Below the pieces are notes generated by a model. It was not told where the DNA came from and ran no database searches. It saw only the letters and a list, made by a program, of their open reading frames with translations. Position numbers and translations under genes: made by a program. DNA of 12,685 bases from Candidatus Taylorbacteria bacterium RIFCSPLOWO2_01_FULL_45_15b (GTDB lineage Bacteria; Patescibacteriota; Minisyncoccia; Phycocordibacterales; 01-FULL-45-15b), in the NCBI GenBank assembly GCA_001822655.1, contig MHRX01000035.1:1-12685 (forward strand). Reading direction: 5' to 3'. Positions 12,051 to 12,685 of this stretch are shown in pieces; within the stretch, counting starts at the first letter, position 1; the number at the start of each line of letters is the position of its first letter.

Positions 12051-12278
12051 TTAAAACGACCGTTTGTCTGAACAGCAATTGCATCTGCGGCTCCCAAGCC
12101 AAATACCTCCACCGACAACAACGGTAATGGCAAGAATTATTTCGGATACGTATCCGAAATAAGTTCCTAAAATATCGAGTGCTCTAAGAAGCCAAATCAG
12201 GCCAAAGACAATAAGGAGTATGGGAAGAGCTTTGTGGTGTGGACAGGCGCAGATGTTTCTCGAATCTTTTTCATTCAT
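12051..12278 (-). CDS. Small DUF5668-like two-helix membrane protein (75 aa)
   Basis: From the ATG at 12278 (minus) the 75-residue product has two membrane helices (about 18-34 and 42-62) joined by a short aromatic turn (DILGTYFGY), the layout of DUF5668/LiaI-LiaF-type transmembrane modules. The N-terminus carries CACPHHK (C10, C12, H14, H15) and the C-terminus CNCC (C66, C68, C69). Both ends lie on the same side of the membrane, so a joint metal site or disulfide is possible. An in-frame ATG at 12374 exists but lies far upstream of the -10 box at 12299-12294, so 12278 is preferred. The TAA stop (12053-12051) is exactly the TTA flank of the outermost repeat end, so the mobile element abuts the stop. 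No terminator is seen downstream on the minus strand. Confidence 0.72.
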   Translation of the reverse strand: MNEKDSRNICACPHHKALPILLIVFGLIWLLRALDILGTYFGYVSEIILAITVVVGGGIWLGSRRCNCCSDKRSF

Positions 12279-12293
12279 AAAAATGAATAATTT

Positions 12294-12299
12294 ATTATA
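12294..12299 (-). promoter_or_regulatory. -10 box of the DUF5668-like gene
   Basis: Consensus TATAAT on the minus strand, 15 nt before ATG 12278. No good -35 box; the leader would be about 9 nt with no Shine-Dalgarno. Confidence 0.42.
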
Positions 12300-12351
12300 G
12301 CTCGAAAGTAAAGAGACAAAAAGCAGTTGGGGCGAACAGGTTGGAAAATTG

Positions 12352-12359
12352 TGTATAAT
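12352..12359 (+). promoter_or_regulatory. -10 box of the secreted-protein gene
   Basis: TG-TATAAT, with consensus TATAAT at 12354-12359, 6 nt before GTG 12366. This predicts a leaderless transcript. No clear -35 box. Divergent from the -10 at 12299-12294. Confidence 0.5.
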
Positions 12360-12365
12360 ATCTTT

Positions 12366-12685
12366 GTGAAACAATACGCGCGCCTTTTTTTATTTGCGTC
12401 GGTCTTTTTAACAGCCAGTACGTCTTTCGCGCATGGACCTGATTCACTTCAGGGCGGTCGTGCCGAGATTTTGACATATATCGAAGACAGGATATTGGGA
12501 GATGCGACTCACGAAGAAGTGGAGGAATTGCTGGTTAAAATTTTTATTGAAGCGGTTACCGAGGAAGAAGCGTTAAGATTTGCCGAATTGCTGAAGGAAG
12601 AACCGGGTGCGGTTTCTTTAATCAAAAAGAATTCCTCACCGCTTGCGGTGGGGTACCTCACCACCATACACTGGATGAATGGCTG
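12366..12685 (+). CDS. Secreted protein, N-terminal part (runs off the right edge)
   Basis: An open frame from GTG 12366 reaches the window end without a stop (106 codons visible). It begins MKQYARLFLFASVFLTASTS then FAHG: a short basic start, a hydrophobic core and a small-residue A-x-A-like end, which is a clear signal peptide with likely cleavage after Ala22. The visible mature part is acidic and helical (for example EEVEELLVKIFIEAVTEEEALRFAELLKEE), without cysteines or recognisable domains. The start is set by the TATAAT 6 nt upstream. It probably acts at the cell surface, but the function is unknown. The helical segment and Glu/Leu pattern suggest a coiled or bundled structure. The gene is divergent from the DUF5668-like gene with about 87 bp between start codons. 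Confidence 0.72.
   Translation, partial: MKQYARLFLFASVFLTASTSFAHGPDSLQGGRAEILTYIEDRILGDATHEEVEELLVKIFIEAVTEEEALRFAELLKEEPGAVSLIKKNSSPLAVGYLTTIHWMNG

Noticed and set aside
1..12685. CRISPR array, toxin-antitoxin pair, phage or defence operon
   Set aside because: No regularly spaced direct repeats, no Cas, toxin, phage structural or restriction signatures were found on either strand.

Overview
This 12.7 kb window looks like a piece of a small, compact genome of the Candidate Phyla Radiation (Patescibacteria, probably a Parcubacteria-type lineage). This is an inference. It rests on short intergenic gaps, many small one- or two-helix membrane proteins of unknown function, an N-terminal helical module typical of Parcubacteria proteins (gene at 613), a PduO-type cobalamin adenosyltransferase with no other B12 genes nearby, and many promoters whose -10 box lies only 6-10 nt before the start codon. 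No rRNA or ribosomal-protein gene is present to fix the taxonomy.

Layout. 1-225: the C-terminal end of a FolC-like ligase cut by the window edge. 286-519: a small unknown protein with a terminator. 613-1926: a single-pass membrane protein with a large exported domain. 2019-2642: PduO-type ATP:cob(I)alamin adenosyltransferase. 2768-2839: tRNA-His(GUG). 2914-3387: a GrpB-like nucleotidyltransferase-fold protein. 3595-4731: an exported beta-helix (bactofilin-like repeat) domain fused to a multi-pass membrane domain. 4935-5645: a two-helix, cysteine-containing membrane protein with a strong promoter, a 107-nt leader and a strong terminator, followed by a perfect 21-bp inverted repeat. 5863-6411 and 6426-7127: a two-helix membrane protein and an AlkD-type DNA glycosylase, probably one operon. 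7163-7588 (minus) and 7695-8207 (plus): a divergent pair, a Cys-rich putative zinc protein and an unknown soluble protein. 8219-8605 and 8685-9518 (both minus): a SpoIIAA/STAS-like protein and a DUF4105 (Lnb N-terminal-type) membrane-anchored protein. 9616-10176 and 10267-11364 (plus): a VTT/DedA-like integral membrane protein and a seven-helix protein with a C-terminal DUF2914-like domain. 12051-12278 (minus): a tiny DUF5668-like two-helix protein. 12366 to the end: the start of a secreted protein.

The most unusual stretch is 11365-12050, which holds no credible gene. It is packed with inverted repeats that resolve into miniature transposon-like elements. Element I (162 bp) and element II (369 bp) are both giant imperfect palindromes whose ends start with GAGCC. 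TTA triplets flank the ends: on both sides of element II, on the right side of element I, and on both sides of a third pair of ends that encloses element II. The outermost right-hand TTA is also the complement of the TAA stop codon of the DUF5668-like gene. This looks like nested insertion of non-autonomous (MITE-like) elements mobilised by a transposase encoded elsewhere.

The genes do not form one obvious pathway. Most face the cell envelope (exported beta-helix, DUF4105, VTT-like, DUF2914, small membrane proteins), with separate housekeeping genes (FolC, PduO, tRNA-His, AlkD) between them. Several terminator hairpins overlap stop codons.
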